Positions 13,200 to 24,614 of a stretch of 64,000 nucleotides of DNA are shown here, piece by piece. The DNA is taken from assembly GCA_017590115.1 (NCBI GenBank), contig JAGGNK010007448.1:2148815-2212814 (forward strand), given 5' to 3'. The stretch is from Montifringilla adamsi. Lineage: Eukaryota > Chordata > Aves > Passeriformes > Passeridae. Position numbers and translations under genes: made by a program. The notes under the pieces were generated by a model. The model searched no databases. It saw nothing but the letters and a program-made list of their open reading frames with translations, and was not told the DNA's origin. The stretch's first letter is position 1, and the number at the start of each line of letters is the position of its first letter.

Positions 13200-13256
13200 A
13201 GGAGGTCATGCTGGCCGAGGAGGACAAGAACGCGGAAGAGAAGTCCCCTCTGGACG
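13200..13256 (+). CDS. CACNA1B: CACNA1B exon 9 (inferred number): I-II linker
   Basis: A 57-nt exon with entry and exit phase 1, bounded by TTTTCCAG and GTAGGT. It encodes EEVMLAEEDKNAEEKSPLD, an acidic stretch directly after the beta-subunit binding helix. The protein matches the Cav2.2 I-II linker with one conservative change from my recollection of the human protein (Lys for Arg in EEDKNAEE). Cav2.1 has a clearly different sequence here. The exon joins in frame to exon 10, giving PLDV at the junction, or to the candidate cassette at 13884. Splicing at this junction is known to vary in Cav2.2. Confidence 0.97.
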
Positions 13257-13770
13257 GTAGGTGGCTTTGCTGGGCATTTTCCTCCTGTGCCACACGAGAG
13301 GTTCCACTGCTGTCACTGCCACGCTTTCCTCCCGGGCAGGAGGATCCTCCCGCATGCACCCGGCACAAATCCGGCCACAGAGCCCCTTCTCCAGGCTGCA
13401 GGTGGCTGAGGAGCAGTTATGGGACACCCCACACCGGCCCGGGATGGGGATGTGCCCTCGGGGTCGGTGCCCACGCCCTGCCGAGGGTGGCTGGCTGTGT
13501 GTGCAGGGGGTAGAGGCTGCCAGAAGGATGGAGAAGAGCGAATGCGCTGACCGAGAGAAGGCAGGGCTCCGAACGGATTTGACCAAGGGACTGAGCCCCC
13601 TGTTAGCTGTAAGCAGTAAGACATAACAGGGTGTGGTGATCCTTCCTTCCGACGTGCGAGCCCAGCGTGGCAGGACGGCCGGAGGAGCCGAGCAGCGAGG
13701 CCACGGGGATGCTCCCCCTGTGCCTCCAGCCCCGACAGCTCTTAGGATGCGCCAGCCACTCAAAGCTCAG

Positions 13771-13883
13771 TTAAAGATTCTTCCCTCTCCCTTTTCTGAC
13801 CATCTTTCGTCCTCCCATGTCTCCTCCTTTCCCCTCCCCTCCCTCCCCCCCCTCTTTTTTTTTCTCCTCCCATTCACTGTCAG
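13771..13883 (+). promoter_or_regulatory. Long pyrimidine tract before the candidate cassette exon
   Basis: More than 100 nt that are mostly C and T, including TTCTTCCCTCTCCC, TCCCCTCCCCTCCCTCCC and a run of T, ending CACTGTCAG at 13883. This is far longer than a normal acceptor tract and is typical of sites bound by polypyrimidine-tract proteins (PTBP1/2) or poly-C binding proteins, which regulate neuronal exons. Binding itself is inference. Confidence 0.55.
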
Positions 13884-13958
13884 GGAGGGCCGCCTCGGAA
13901 GGGCCGATTCCTCAAGGCACGGCGCCGGCAGAGACTGGCAGCGGCAGCAGCTACAACA
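13884..13958 (+). CDS. CACNA1B: Candidate CACNA1B cassette exon, 75 nt, I-II linker insert
   Basis: Bounded by CTGTCAG and the strong donor GTGAGT, 75 nt is divisible by three and the frame compatible with exon 9 (phase 1) is open. Inclusion would insert a Gly then RAASEGPIPQGTAPAETG followed by SGSSYN, and would turn the Val at the exon 10 junction into Met. The insert is small-residue and Ser/Gly rich, fitting a flexible cytoplasmic linker. Alternative inserts in the Cav2.2 I-II linker have been reported in chick from memory; whether this is the same exon is unverified. Splice sites, phase and open frame are seen in the sequence; use is inferred. Confidence 0.6.
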
Positions 13959-15113
13959 GTGAGTGGATTGCAAATCACCAGGGGCTTAGGTGGCACACAG
14001 GGGCAGCTTCCCCCGCAGCCCCGTGCCCAGGTCACCGGTGACAGTCCCCAGGCGGTTTTGCCTGGCTCCCAGCCGTGCAGCTGTGCGCAGCAGCAGGCGC
14101 TGCTCCAGCCTCGGCCAGCCCGGTGACCTGCGCTGGGGAGGATTGGGGCTGGAGGAGCTGGGGCTGCAGCAGGTCAGGGCTGAGGTGTGCGTGGCCAGTC
14201 TGTGTGTGTGTCCGGGCTGTGTGTGAGCTGGGGAAGCCTGTCCGGCACCTGGGCGCAGCCAGGGCTGCCAGGCTTCACTGCAGTTTGTCTGAGAGCAGGC
14301 TGAGAGGCTGAGTGCTGTCAGAAACTCGAGGTGGGTGCAAGGCACGGAGAAAAGACCCAGAGATACTCAGGCTTCTCTTATCCTAAAGTGAAAGGAGCCA
14401 GAGAATGTTCCCAGCTTTGGAGCAACTGGTGTGGAGCAGCCCACAGTCTGTGGTGGTAAATTCTGAGTCCCCAAAACACAGGGACGTGCCTGGAGAGATG
14501 GCACAACCTCACTGCCAAACACACGGAGGAGTTTTTTGGGGGAGAAGATAAAAAGCTGCTCAGTTCATGCCAGGGAGTGTTGGAAAAATTTAATCCCAGT
14601 GCTGGTTGTGCTCCAGTGCTGAGGATGGCCCTGGACATGCTGGAGTGAACTGGGACAGACACAGCCTGAGGGACCCCGAGCTGGCATTGCTGGGACTCAG
14701 GACTCAGCCGAGAGCTGGGTGGGGCAGCAAGAAGCACAAACAATGCGAAGCAATGGATCCAGATCACAGGTTCAGAGCATCCTCCCCTCTGCTCTGGGTG
14801 TTCCCTTGAAGTGACTCAAGCACAGCCCGTAGGAGCAGGAAGCGCATCCACGTCTCTGTCAGGGCAGGGCAATCCGTGCAGTGTGGGAAAGGAATCTGTA
14901 GAAAATTAGGGTGAGGGGATGTTGTGGAGGAGCCTCCCCGGGGCAGTCTCTGCAGCGTGAGTGGCTTTGCTGTGTGTGCCCACGGACCAGTCTGTATCAC
15001 CACACCGTGGGGTGTCTTACTGCTGATAGAAAGTGCTGCTTTAGTTACTGTATGTCTCGAAGCTGTCACCAAACTGTACCAACGTGATTTTTTTTTTTCT
15101 GCCACTTCTCAAG

Positions 15114-15122
15114 GTTCTGCAG
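15114..15122 (+). CDS. CACNA1B: Candidate CACNA1B microexon, 9 nt
   Basis: The nine bases GTTCTGCAG lie between a strong acceptor (a run of T, then CTGCCACTTCTCAAG) and the donor GTAGGT, with a branch-like ACCAAC upstream at about 15079. In phase 1 it would insert Gly-Ser-Ala before the Val of exon 10; if joined to the 75-nt cassette it would give Ser-Ser-Ala and restore that Val. Cav2.2 genes use other very small exons (4- and 2-residue inserts elsewhere), so a microexon is plausible, but the match could be chance. Confidence 0.35.
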
Positions 15123-15844
15123 GTAGGTGGTCCTGGGAGCAGCGTCCTCAGTGCTCCTGCCTCACCCCCCTGTGCTCTGGGTGGACAGTGCAGAGCTCTC
15201 ATTCCCTGTTGGAGTAAATGTAGTGATGTTTGCCCTACCCACTAAAAGCTGCTTTTGGAGGGAAAAAAACCAAAGTGTTTTCAAAGAATTTCAACATCCC
15301 CAGAGGGCAGGGATTGCACACCGGGTGCTTCTGAGAGGCTGCTCACTGATGTGTGGCCGCTTTTTCCATGCAGCATTTCTGCTCCTTGAGGCATGGCTGG
15401 GTGGTAAACCGAGCTCTGTAAACGCTGACCCCCTCCCGGTGCCCTCTGCAAACAGCACTGGTGGTTCCAGAGGTGGCAGCACTCATCTCCCAGCCCCGTG
15501 CGGCTCAGGAAGCTCCAGTGTCCCTGCCCAGCCTTTGTGCTGTGCTGAAAGTGCAGCTGCAGTGATCCCCCACCCTCCTGCATCTGCTGCATGAAGTGGA
15601 ACGGGCAGAGCTGTGCCTGGCAAACCTTCAGGAGCTGGAAGGGCAAAGGAGTGAAGCACCCTGGCACTGAGGCGTGCAGAGGCCCTGCAGGGTTGTGGGT
15701 TGTCCGGTTTGCTCCAGGGTACCCTGGTGGGAGAGCTTTAAGCTGGCATTGGGAAGGAAATGCTGGCCCTGGAGAGTGAAGGGAGGGGGAGAGAGAATCC
15801 ACTCTGCATCCTCACAGGGCATTTTCTCTTTAATTTGCACGCAG

Positions 15845-15934
15845 TGTTGAAAAGAGCCGCAATAAAGAAGAGCAAAAACGACCTGATTCATGCAGAAGAA
15901 GGTGAGGACCATTTCACAGACATTTGCTCCGTTG
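15845..15934 (+). CDS. CACNA1B: CACNA1B exon 10 (inferred number): I-II linker
   Basis: A 90-nt exon, entry and exit phase 1, between GCACGCAG and GTGAGT. It encodes VLKRAAIKKSKNDLIHAEEG followed by EDHFTDICSVG. A basic patch (KRAAIKKSKND) precedes an acidic one; this part of the I-II linker is a known regulatory region in Cav2 channels, with kinase sites and G-protein effects. Compared with my recollection of the human protein it differs at a few positions (for example Ile for Thr in AAIKK, and HFTDIC for RFADLC). It carries no stop or indel. Confidence 0.97.
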
Positions 15935-18900
15935 GTGAGTACTGGCTTCGCATCCCCCGAGGTTTCGATCTCCACCTGAACCTGTCCATGTCATGTTTCC
16001 TCCTCTGGAGAGGCTCCTTTGCTCCAGAAGCTGCAGTTTCTTGAAGGAGAATGAATTTCCACTCGACTTGCCAAAGCAAAAAGCTCCGTGGCTTCACCCT
16101 CTCCCTGCGCTGCCTGCCTCAGCTCTTGCATGCTGCACCCTTGGGAGAGTCCTGCAAAGCCTTGGGACAGTCCCTGCTGGGCTGGCCATCCCAGGATTCT
16201 GCTTGGAACGTGCTCATTCCTGCTAATGAACCCCAAATCTGCCAAACAACGCTGTTGGAGGGAGGAGAGGAAGTGGGCACAGTCCTGTGGTAACTAATGC
16301 CCAGCTGAGGTGTTCCAGGAATGGTCACTGGGAAGTGCTGGGCAGTGGCCTCAATTCTCTCATTCTTGTCTTAGAGGAAGATCTTAAAAGGATTTTAAAG
16401 CCAGATCTGGAGATCCTGTGCAGAGCAGGGCACTGTGGGGCATTGCTGGGGTGGATTTGGCATCCTCAGGCTGAGGAGGTGCTGCCTGTTCTGCAGGTGG
16501 GGAGGCAGAGGCTGCTCTGGGCTGCCAGGGGAGGCTCTGGGCACTCAGCACCCACCTCAGGGAGCTGCTGGAGCCAAACCCCTGTGAGCCATGGGAGAGC
16601 ATCTCCTGCTGCTCTGCAGTCGGGCGCTTTGCTCATCCCCACGCCTGTTGTTGGAGCCTGTTTTGCTGCTGAAGCAGCAGATGTTCTCATTATCTTCCAA
16701 AGAAATGTCTTGGCAGCCCAGTCCCCACGAAGCAGCAAATCCTGGATGCACAGGAGGAGCAGCACAAACAGCACATTTGAGAATCCGTGTCCGTGGCTGT
16801 TGCACAGCATGAGTGCCTCAATTGCCCTTTGGAAAGTTGGCATTGATGATTTCAGGGATCACAGCTGCTGCTAGAATTTATTTTTCCCCCTTTAAAGGAA
16901 GAGTTGGTTGCAGAAAATGAGAGTGGCTTGGCATGTTCCTGACACCAGCACTGAGCTGCCACAGTCCCCTGGGCTGCAGGGTTTGTGGTGAAACTGCTGC
17001 CACTTCCAGGAGAGGTTTGGTGCTGAAAAAGTGCAAAAATGCAGCAGCCTGTGTGCATTTTTGGTTTGGTTTGTTGATGTTTTTTTTCTCGGATCCCTGC
17101 ATGGATAACAAGGAATGGTCATTTTTGGAATATTTCCTCACGGTTGCAATAATTATGAGATCTTTGCCTCTAAATCCAAGTCCCTCCAGGCTCTGGGCAG
17201 CCAGTGCCATGCCAACAGATCTTGGAGTTCAGCATTTCAGGTGGCAACGGATGATGGAGCATCTGGGCTTGGGAATAATCCGAGGTAGAGCTGGGAACTG
17301 TCTCGGGAGCATATGGCAGGGAAAATAACAGCAGTGCTTTCCACCTTCTGTGAGTGCTTCACCCACTTGGGAAAAGTGGCTTTGATTTTGATTCATGGAA
17401 CGAGGCAGAAAAGAAGGAATGGATTAAGCAGCTACTTCTGCAGGCTTGTGAAGAGGCTGAAATGCAGAGCATAAACAATCAGATCACGTGGGCAATTATG
17501 CATAAAGGATCTGTTTTGGAGAAAAGGGGTTTTTGGATGGTTTTCTGTAATGTGTTCAGATGGAGCAGAAGGAGCGTGGAAGAACTAACAAATAATCCCT
17601 GAGTGCCACGTGAAGATGCAGCTCAGGGTGGGGGAGACTGCCAGGTCTCTCTCTGGCCATTGGTTGAGAATGTTGCACTTTGATTCAAACTCAAGCACCT
17701 TGATGAGCTTTATAACTGCAATATAAAGCTCTGTAGTCGTAAACACTTCCCAGGGTGTTCTCTGCAATTGTTCTTAGCTTTTATTCTTTTCTTTCTACTC
17801 CCTCTGGTTTCACACCCTCTGTGCTGTACCAGGCACCGGGCACTGCCTTGATTCCCAGACACCAAAGCCTGGAGATGTTTTCCATGTTAGAGCAGTTTAA
17901 ATATCACTGCTTTGCATTTCTGGACGATCAGCAGACAGGAATGAGAGGGCAGCACTGTTCCTTTGCCAGTCTGGGAGTACAGAGGGGCTTGGCTATCCAA
18001 GAGTTCTGTACCTGCTAAGGAGTGCTGTGACATGAAGCAGCCTAAATCCTAAACTGTGGCTCTTCTTGTTGTCTTAAAGCAGAGCAGAGGAGGAGCACTG
18101 TGATTTCTTCTCTTCCAAGCTGCCAAAGGCAGGATTTTCAAACCAACAGAAGTACACACTGATTTTTTCAGCATGGAGTTTGTTCAAAGCCTGGCCAAGG
18201 CCAGCTCTGCTTTTGGAGTACTGGTGGATGGCCAGAAATGTGAAATGGAGCAGAGAGCTCACTTTCCATGGGGGAACATCACACTTGTGTGGGGCTGTGA
18301 GGCTTGGAGAACCTGCTGCTGTCACATCTGGATGCCTCATCCTTTCTCTGGCTGCTGTGGGTGATGTGGCAGGATGAGGCTGGGTGAGATTCCCACCTGT
18401 TCCAAGTGTTGACATGGAGGTGATCACACTTCAAGGTTTGGCTGCTGAAGCCAGAGCTTTTTGTTCATGTCACTGAGCCCAGGACAGCCACCTTCTCCAG
18501 CACAGGATGAAGACATGTCCTGCTCATCCTGCTGGGACGCTCCATCCCAAAATGGGGAAGGGCAGCAATGATATCTTGTCCCAAACCACTGGCACAGGCA
18601 GTGGCCAGCCTGGCACAATCACCATTTGCCCTGCTTGCAGCAGCTTCCGTGGCTGCTGCAGAGGAGCCCCAAGAGGTCCATGTGTTTATTCTCTTATTCC
18701 TGATTTCTCCTGCCTCAGCATCAGCTGGAGATTGCCTTTTCATCTGAGCAGTGCCTCTATCCCAGGGGGAGAGCTGGCATCAGGAATCATTTCTCCCATC
18801 AGCTTCCTATTGTCGAAACCCTTGACTCTTTGCCAGGGTTTCAGCCCAGAGTGGAAATGGAGCTGATAGAGGCAGAATTGAGACAAATGAAAGGCTGAGC

Positions 18901-19392
18901 CCAAAATCTGGTGCACGGAGGCAGGTTGGGCCCTCTGCTAAAGAAATAGCTGAAGCTGGAGAGTAAATTAAGGAGAATTCACTCAATTCCCTAGTAACTG
19001 GTCCTTGGAGCAGGAAAAACAGGGACCAGCTTTCCTTTTGCACCTACTCAGCTCCACGAGGACGTGCTCCACACCGTGGGCAGAAATACCCTGTGCCTGC
19101 TGCTCTGCCCTGTCAGCCAGGAAAAAGTGATGAGTTTAACTGGGACAATCAGGATTGCTGCAAAGGTTTGGAAGCCCTGTTTAGATGGTGGAGCTAGGCA
19201 TTGACCCATGAAGTTTTAAAAGCCCAGCCTTCATCCCTCATTACAAGCAAGATGCCCTTGCTCAGCCCATTCTCAACATCCCCAGCTTCCTGCTGAGCTG
19301 TTCTGGTGCTTGGAGAGGTTCTGTGTGCCCAGGATCCCCTCCAGCCTTTTCCCTGCTGGGATGGGCTGGGGTGACTCTTCTTTCCATCCCAG
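15935..19392 (+). other. CACNA1B: CACNA1B intron 10
   Basis: A 3.5-kb intron, donor GTGAGT and acceptor ATCCCAG. No clear mobile element, gene or repeat was recognised in it. An open frame at 17354-17602 looks protein-like at its start (FDSWNEAEKKEW) but has no splice signals or recognisable family. Confidence 0.85.
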
Positions 19393-19602
19393 GGTCTCCC
19401 TTTGCCCGTGCCAGTTTGAAGAGTGGGAAGAACGAGAGCTCATCCTACTTCAGGAGGAAAGAGAAGATGTTCCGCTTCTTCATCCGGCGCATGGTGAAGG
19501 CTCAGAGCTTCTACTGGGTCGTGCTCTGCGTGGTGGCCCTCAACACCCTCTGTGTGGCCATGGTGCACTATGACCAGCCCGAGAAGCTGACCACTGCTCT
19601 CT
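19393..19602 (+). CDS. CACNA1B: CACNA1B exon 11 (inferred number): end of I-II linker and IIS1
   Basis: A 210-nt exon, entry and exit phase 1, acceptor ATCCCAG, donor GTGAGT. It begins with [20 protein letters not shown], continues through the basic [18 protein letters not shown] and enters the first transmembrane helix of domain [21 protein letters not shown], ending [24 protein letters not shown] contains serines in a basic context that can serve as kinase sites. Sequence is Cav2.2-specific ([11 protein letters not shown]; Cav2.1 has YWTVLSLVALN). A CR1 fragment begins within a few bases after the donor. Confidence 0.97.
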
Positions 19603-19606
19603 GTGA

Positions 19607-19675
19607 GTACTGCAGGGAGCTGGGGGTGCTCAGCCTGGAGAAAAGGAGACTCAGGGGTGACCTCACTGGCCACTC
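19607..19675 (+). mobile_element. CR1 LINE fragment adjoining the exon 11 donor
   Basis: The segment carries GGGAGCTGGGGGTGCTCAGC and GGAGAAAAGGAGACTCAGGG, the same internal CR1 block seen at 12665-12705. It starts within about 5-10 bases of the GTGAGT donor at 19603. Confidence 0.65.
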
Positions 19676-19776
19676 CTTTTCCTTCAGCAGCTCTGGTGTT
19701 TCTGATCCCACAGTGCCATGGTCATGTCCTGGCTATCAGCATCCCTCAAGGCTTGGTTCTCCTCACTCACTACTCG

Positions 19777-20165
19777 TGGAATCACAGAATGGTTTGGATT
19801 GGAAGGGAACTTAAAGCTCAGCTTATTCTACCCCCTGTGCAGGGATACCTTCCACTAGTCCCTGTCCAACCTGGCCTTGGACTCCTCCAGGGATCCAGGG
19901 GCAGCCACAGCTTCTCTGGGAATTCCATTCCAATCCCTATCCTCACAGGGAAGAGTTCCTTCCCAATATCCCATCTAACTCTGCCCTCTGGCAGTGGGAA
20001 ACCATTCCCCTTGTCCTGGCACTCCAGGCCCTAGTAAATTGTCTCTCTTTACCTTTCCTGACAGCCCCTTCAGGTTCTGGAAGGCCACATTTAGGTCATC
20101 TCAAAGCTTCCCTTCTCCAGACTGAACAATCCCAATTCTCTTTCAAAATCATATTTCAAATTATT
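19777..20165 (-). mobile_element. CR1 LINE 3' end
   Basis: Starts with the complement of the CR1 terminus (GAATCACAGAATGGTTTGGA), then the CAACCTGGCCTTGGAC block, the GGGATCCAGGGGCAGCC block, TCACAGGGAAGAGTTCCTTC and the upstream CR1 region to about 20165. The terminal ACAGAAT motif is visible, so the 3' end is intact. Confidence 0.9.
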
Positions 20166-22109
20166 GAATCACACAATTCAGAAAATATCCACCAGGGTAT
20201 TGGTTTGAGAGAGAAATGTTATCCTAAAGGTTATTGCAAAGTTGAGATTCAGTCAGGTGTAAAGCCTGGAGCAGGGCAGGAGGAATTGTCCCCAAGCAGG
20301 ATGCCCAAAAGGAAGGGGAATGATGCCTGGGAACAGCAGGATTCTCTGGCTAACCTGTGTCCAGAGAATGCAAGTTAGTGTCACTTCGCAGCTGATCTGC
20401 AGCCGTGGGTGATTGCTGTTGGGGACACACTCAGAGCTCTGCCAGCTCTGACATTCCTGGGGTACCAGCAGCTGGAATGGCCTGTGAGATAAAAATCCTG
20501 CCAGTGCTTATGGAATCAGGCACTGAGCCTCCACATGGCCTGTGATTCCTGCCAGAGCTTTTAAAAGGTTTCAACTTTACAGCTCTTTTTTGGTTCCATG
20601 CCCTCCTGACGGGGTGTGATGACATGGGACGGGTGTCACGGTGCCCTTCTGTGACATTAAGTGACAGAAATACTCCCAGAGGGAAGATTATCCTGTATTT
20701 GTGAAAAGATTTTATTTTAGCTGGTTCCTGTGGCCACCTGGTTTAGCTCAGAGAGTCTAGAAGTGCTTTTGAAATACGAGTTTTGGGTTTTTAAATTGCT
20801 TTGATGAATAAGAAATGGTGTCTCCCTGAGGTCACAGACCTGCTGACAAAGCTTGGTTTAGAAAAAAATATGGAAGGTGAGGGATGGGGCTTTTTTGTTT
20901 ATTTTAATGAAGTTTGGAGGCTGGGATTCCTAGAGCTGGAAAACTCCTAGAAATTCCTCATGCTGATAGCGCAAATTTTTCCTTCTGAAGGGATGGGATG
21001 AGGTTTGTTCCTGGAAGACAAAGCCATTCCTTTGGCCATTTCTGACCCTATAGAATCGCCAGGAAAAAATCTGTTGTTCAGCACTTGACCAGATGAAAAT
21101 TTAAATAAAACTTTTGAAAAAACCAAACAGAAGACTGGGAAAAAACCTCGAATATTTCCAACAGTCTAACAGTGTTGGCTTAGATCTTTAAAGATCCTTA
21201 TCTACCTAATTTGCCTTGATTTCTCTATAAATTAGATACTTAAATATTTCTTGCCTCAGATCCTCAGGTCTTACCTTATTACAAGGAAGGCAAACTTTTG
21301 AAGTTTTTTTTTACTAGACCTAAGAGGTCAGGAATACTGACTGCTCTGACATCAAAAGCTCCTTATTAATATTTGTTGAAATATTTAATGCCACCTGGTA
21401 ATGGAGCTCTAATGAGAGATGTATAATAAGGACAGAAATTTCTTTCAAGTTTTTTTTTTTTTTGGCAAGATTTCGACTGAAAAGAGAGACAGGCCATACA
21501 GAGAAGTCACTCTTGCTTATTCATTACCTACATTTACCAGAGGAAATAATAAGCTAGATTGGCAGAGTAATTAAAAGTTTGAAGATTAGGATTTCCTCTG
21601 GAATTAGGACTAAATGTTTAGGAAACAAACCCTACACTTGAAGCCTTTCAACTCAAAAAAAGGTCACAGATTTATAAAACTCAGTTTTGGGAGCACCTTA
21701 TGCAGTGACTTTTCCAAGGGAACATGGAGAAATCCATGAGCCAGAAACTCCTTAATGCTCCAGTGAGGGCGTCTGTCTTTTGGAATTATTCACCTCCAGC
21801 TGGGAAACTTATCTGAGACAGAAGCCACAAATTAGGCTTCCATTCTATCCCAGCTGAAGACAAAAAGTAGGGAATAGGTTGGAATTAGAGGTGGATCCAT
21901 GTTTCAGGAACTCTGCACTTGTCCATTACACCCAGTAAGGTCAGTTAGCATCAGGAGCACTTGGGCAGCAGGCTTGGATTTCTTGGTGTAGAGTCCCACT
22001 GAGCTGGGAGTGGGGGTCCCACTGCCTTACATTCAATGGAAGAGGCAGAAAACCACTAAAAATTGGGATTTCTTGGGGATGAAATTCTCAGCATCCTCCC
22101 AGCCTTTGC

Positions 22110-22625
22110 ACCATCCCGCTGCCCTTTACCTGGGAGCCCTGAGGGCCCTGTGGCAATGGGGAAACACCTGGGCAGGGGCTCCACAAACCATCCCTGAAAG
22201 AAATCCAGAATGGGGCAGGAAGGGACCTGAGAGGGTCACCTGGTGCCACCTCCCTGCTCCAGCAGGGCCATCCCAGAGCACAGGGCACAGCATTGTCTCT
22301 GGAATATCCCAGGGAGGAGACTCCACAGCCTCCTGAGCTGCTTGTTCACTCACAGGGAAGAAGTTCTTCCTGACGTTCAGGTGGAACTTCCTGGGATCAG
22401 TTCCTGCCTGTTCTGCTGTCCCATTGCTGGGCCCCTGGAGCAGAGCCTGGGCCCTGCTCTGAGCCCTCCCTGCAGGTGTTTTGATGAGATTCCTCTCAAT
22501 CATCTCTTCTGGAGGCTGAACAGCCCCAGCTCTCTCAGCCTTGTCCTTACAAGAGAGATGCTCCAGTCCCCTCAGCATTTCTGTCACCCTTCATCCAGGA
22601 GCTCCAAATATTTCTGGGATATTGA
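22110..22625 (-). mobile_element. CR1 LINE 3' region, diverged subfamily
   Basis: Contains the complement of CR1 blocks TCACAGGGAAGAAGTTCTTC, GAGCAGAGCCTGGGCCCTGC, TTTTGATGAGATTCCTCTC and GAGGCTGAACAGCCCCAGC. The arrangement matches an older CR1 subfamily in which the stretch after AAGAAGTTCTTCCTG differs from the 3' copies elsewhere in this window. Ends are approximate. Confidence 0.8.
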
Positions 22626-22794
22626 ACCCTGCTGGAAACTCCCCTGGCATAGGGGAGGGGCAGCCAAGCATGGGTCACGGAGAAAAGCAGATTATCCAAA
22701 AGCAGGGAAAGGTTTTGTGGATGCCCACATTGGGTTTTTAGACAGGGTGGTACAAGATTGGTCACTGTGACACTGAAAATAAAAACCTGAGATC

Positions 22795-23020
22795 CCAGCC
22801 TGGTTTGGGTTAGAAGGGACCTCAAAGCCCATCTGATTCCACCCCTGCCATGGCAGGGACACCTCCCACTGTCCCAGGCTGCTCCCAGCCCTGTCCAGCC
22901 TGGCCTTGGGCACTGCCAGGGATCCAGGGGCAGCCCCAGCTGCTCTGGGCACCCTGTGCCAGGGCCTGCCCACCCTCACAGGGAAAAATTCCTGCCCAAT
23001 ATCCCAACTAAATCTCTCCA
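22795..23020 (-). mobile_element. CR1 LINE 3' end
   Basis: Complement of the CR1 terminus: CAGCCTGGTTTGGGTTAGAA, CATGGCAGGGACACCTCCCA, CAGCCTGGCCTTGGGCACTG and CCCACCCTCACAGGGAAAAA, ending at CCCAACTAAATC. One of the least diverged copies of this block in the window. Confidence 0.92.
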
Positions 23021-24614
23021 TGAATGGTCATCATGGCAATTCTGAAGTACACCAGACAGTTTTGAGGGTTTTTATTTGTTTATTTTGGGGTTTGTTTTAT
23101 TTTTTAAGATGGTTTTCTCCAAGAGAAGAAGCAGAGGCTCTGTTGGCTCATTTGGGGATGATTGCTCTGAGCAGAAACCTATTGTAGTGTGATTTTTGAA
23201 CAAAGAACCTTGGAGAACTGTCCTGAAAAGCCCTACAAGTTCAACCTCTTAAATTCCCAGTATCCCATTCCTCCAAATCCTCCTGAATTCCAGGCTGAGG
23301 AGCTGTGGGACTGCATTCACACCTGGCTGTGCACTGGGGATGACCCAAACTTTCCTACCCCTTTCCTGGGGGACAGCAGAGTTTTCATATCCTCATAGTT
23401 CTACAAATCCCTAATTGAATACTGAGTGCAGGGAATATTTGGTGCCTTAAGGACTTTGCTGGTTGTTTTGGTGTCACAGTGATGCCCAGACTGGACGTGT
23501 CCCCTCACTCCTGCCTGGATAACTCTGCAGCACAAACATCTGGGAAGGAGCCCAGCTGAGGCTGAGCCCTCCAGGAATGCTCCTGGAAAGCCCCATTCTG
23601 CCCCAGATTTGTGCACAAATCCATTAGATAGAGGCAGAACTAGGAGATTTGAACCAGCTCCTGGAAATACTTGGCAAAATCCTTTAACTGGGAGAGTGAC
23701 ATAGTTTAAAAATGGCTTAAAAGTTAATCCATGATGAGGGAACATCACTGCAGAGGAGCAGGGCCTGGCTGGTGAGGTGTAGAGCAAGAGAGAAATGAAA
23801 AATTCCAAAGATGTTGTTTCAGGGAAGGTGCTCAGGAATGAACTGAGGAGGTTTATTGTGAACTGCAGCAGCAGGAGAGGAGCACAGGAAAGGATCTGCT
23901 AAACCCTGCAACTCTACCCAGACACCTCTAATTCAATTATACCTGTCCCTCTGGGGAGAAGTTTAATTACATTACAAATTAATTTTACTTAAAGAACAGT
24001 TGGTAAAAGCCTACGGGTCTGCATTGATTTATTTTTCCCTTGGTCTTTTCTTTTAACTTTTCTGTTTTGAATTGTTCTGATTAGCTTTCTCTGCTTGATG
24101 CTCCATATCTCTACAACTGCTTTGCAAAAAGGACTGCAGGAGCTTTGCAGAGAGGCTTGGGATTTCTTTAGCCTTATTGAAAGCACTGATGAGGAATTCT
24201 TTGAATTCTTGTGGTATGATTAATAACAGGCCGTACTTCATGCCCCTGTAATTATCCTCAAATTCAATCAGAGATTCTCCTGCTCTGTGTGGAAAGGACT
24301 CCAGGGCCAAATAGGATTTCTCTCATGCTGCAGATGGACACTGCTCAGTGAAGCACAGAACTTTGGTTAAATAAGCTGCAGTTGCCTATAAAAGAATATA
24401 TTTCATGCATCTGTTTCATTATTTCATTGTCATCTCTTCACGCTCCTTTCCACCACTGCCAATATTCTGAGAAAGAAGAGATTTCTGTCAGAAACCAGCT
24501 CTGGAATGGCAGCACTGAGGTCTGGTAGCAGCAAAGATGAATTTTCAACTGAGGGCCCCTCAAAATCCATGCTGGAGACACCGTGGAGGTGCAGAGTGAC
24601 GATGGCTGTGCCTT

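Larger units (their letters stand above)
13257..15844 (+). other. CACNA1B: CACNA1B intron 9
   Basis: A 2.6-kb intron, unusually GC- and CpG-rich from about 13320 to 14280 and free of obvious mobile elements. It contains the candidate 75-nt cassette exon, its long pyrimidine tract and the candidate 9-nt microexon. The rest (14300-15050 and 15200-15840) shows no recognised gene. The acceptor before exon 10 is TTGCACGCAG, a modest site. Confidence 0.88.

Noticed and set aside
13320..14280. CpG-rich stretch in intron 9 as a possible internal promoter or CpG island
   Set aside because: CpG density is only moderately raised, no TATA or initiator context stands out, and the richness is partly explained by the GC-rich candidate exon.
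17354..17602. Protein-like open frame starting near FDSWNEAEKKEW in intron 10
   Set aside because: No splice acceptor or donor in the right place, no known family and no link to CACNA1B phase.
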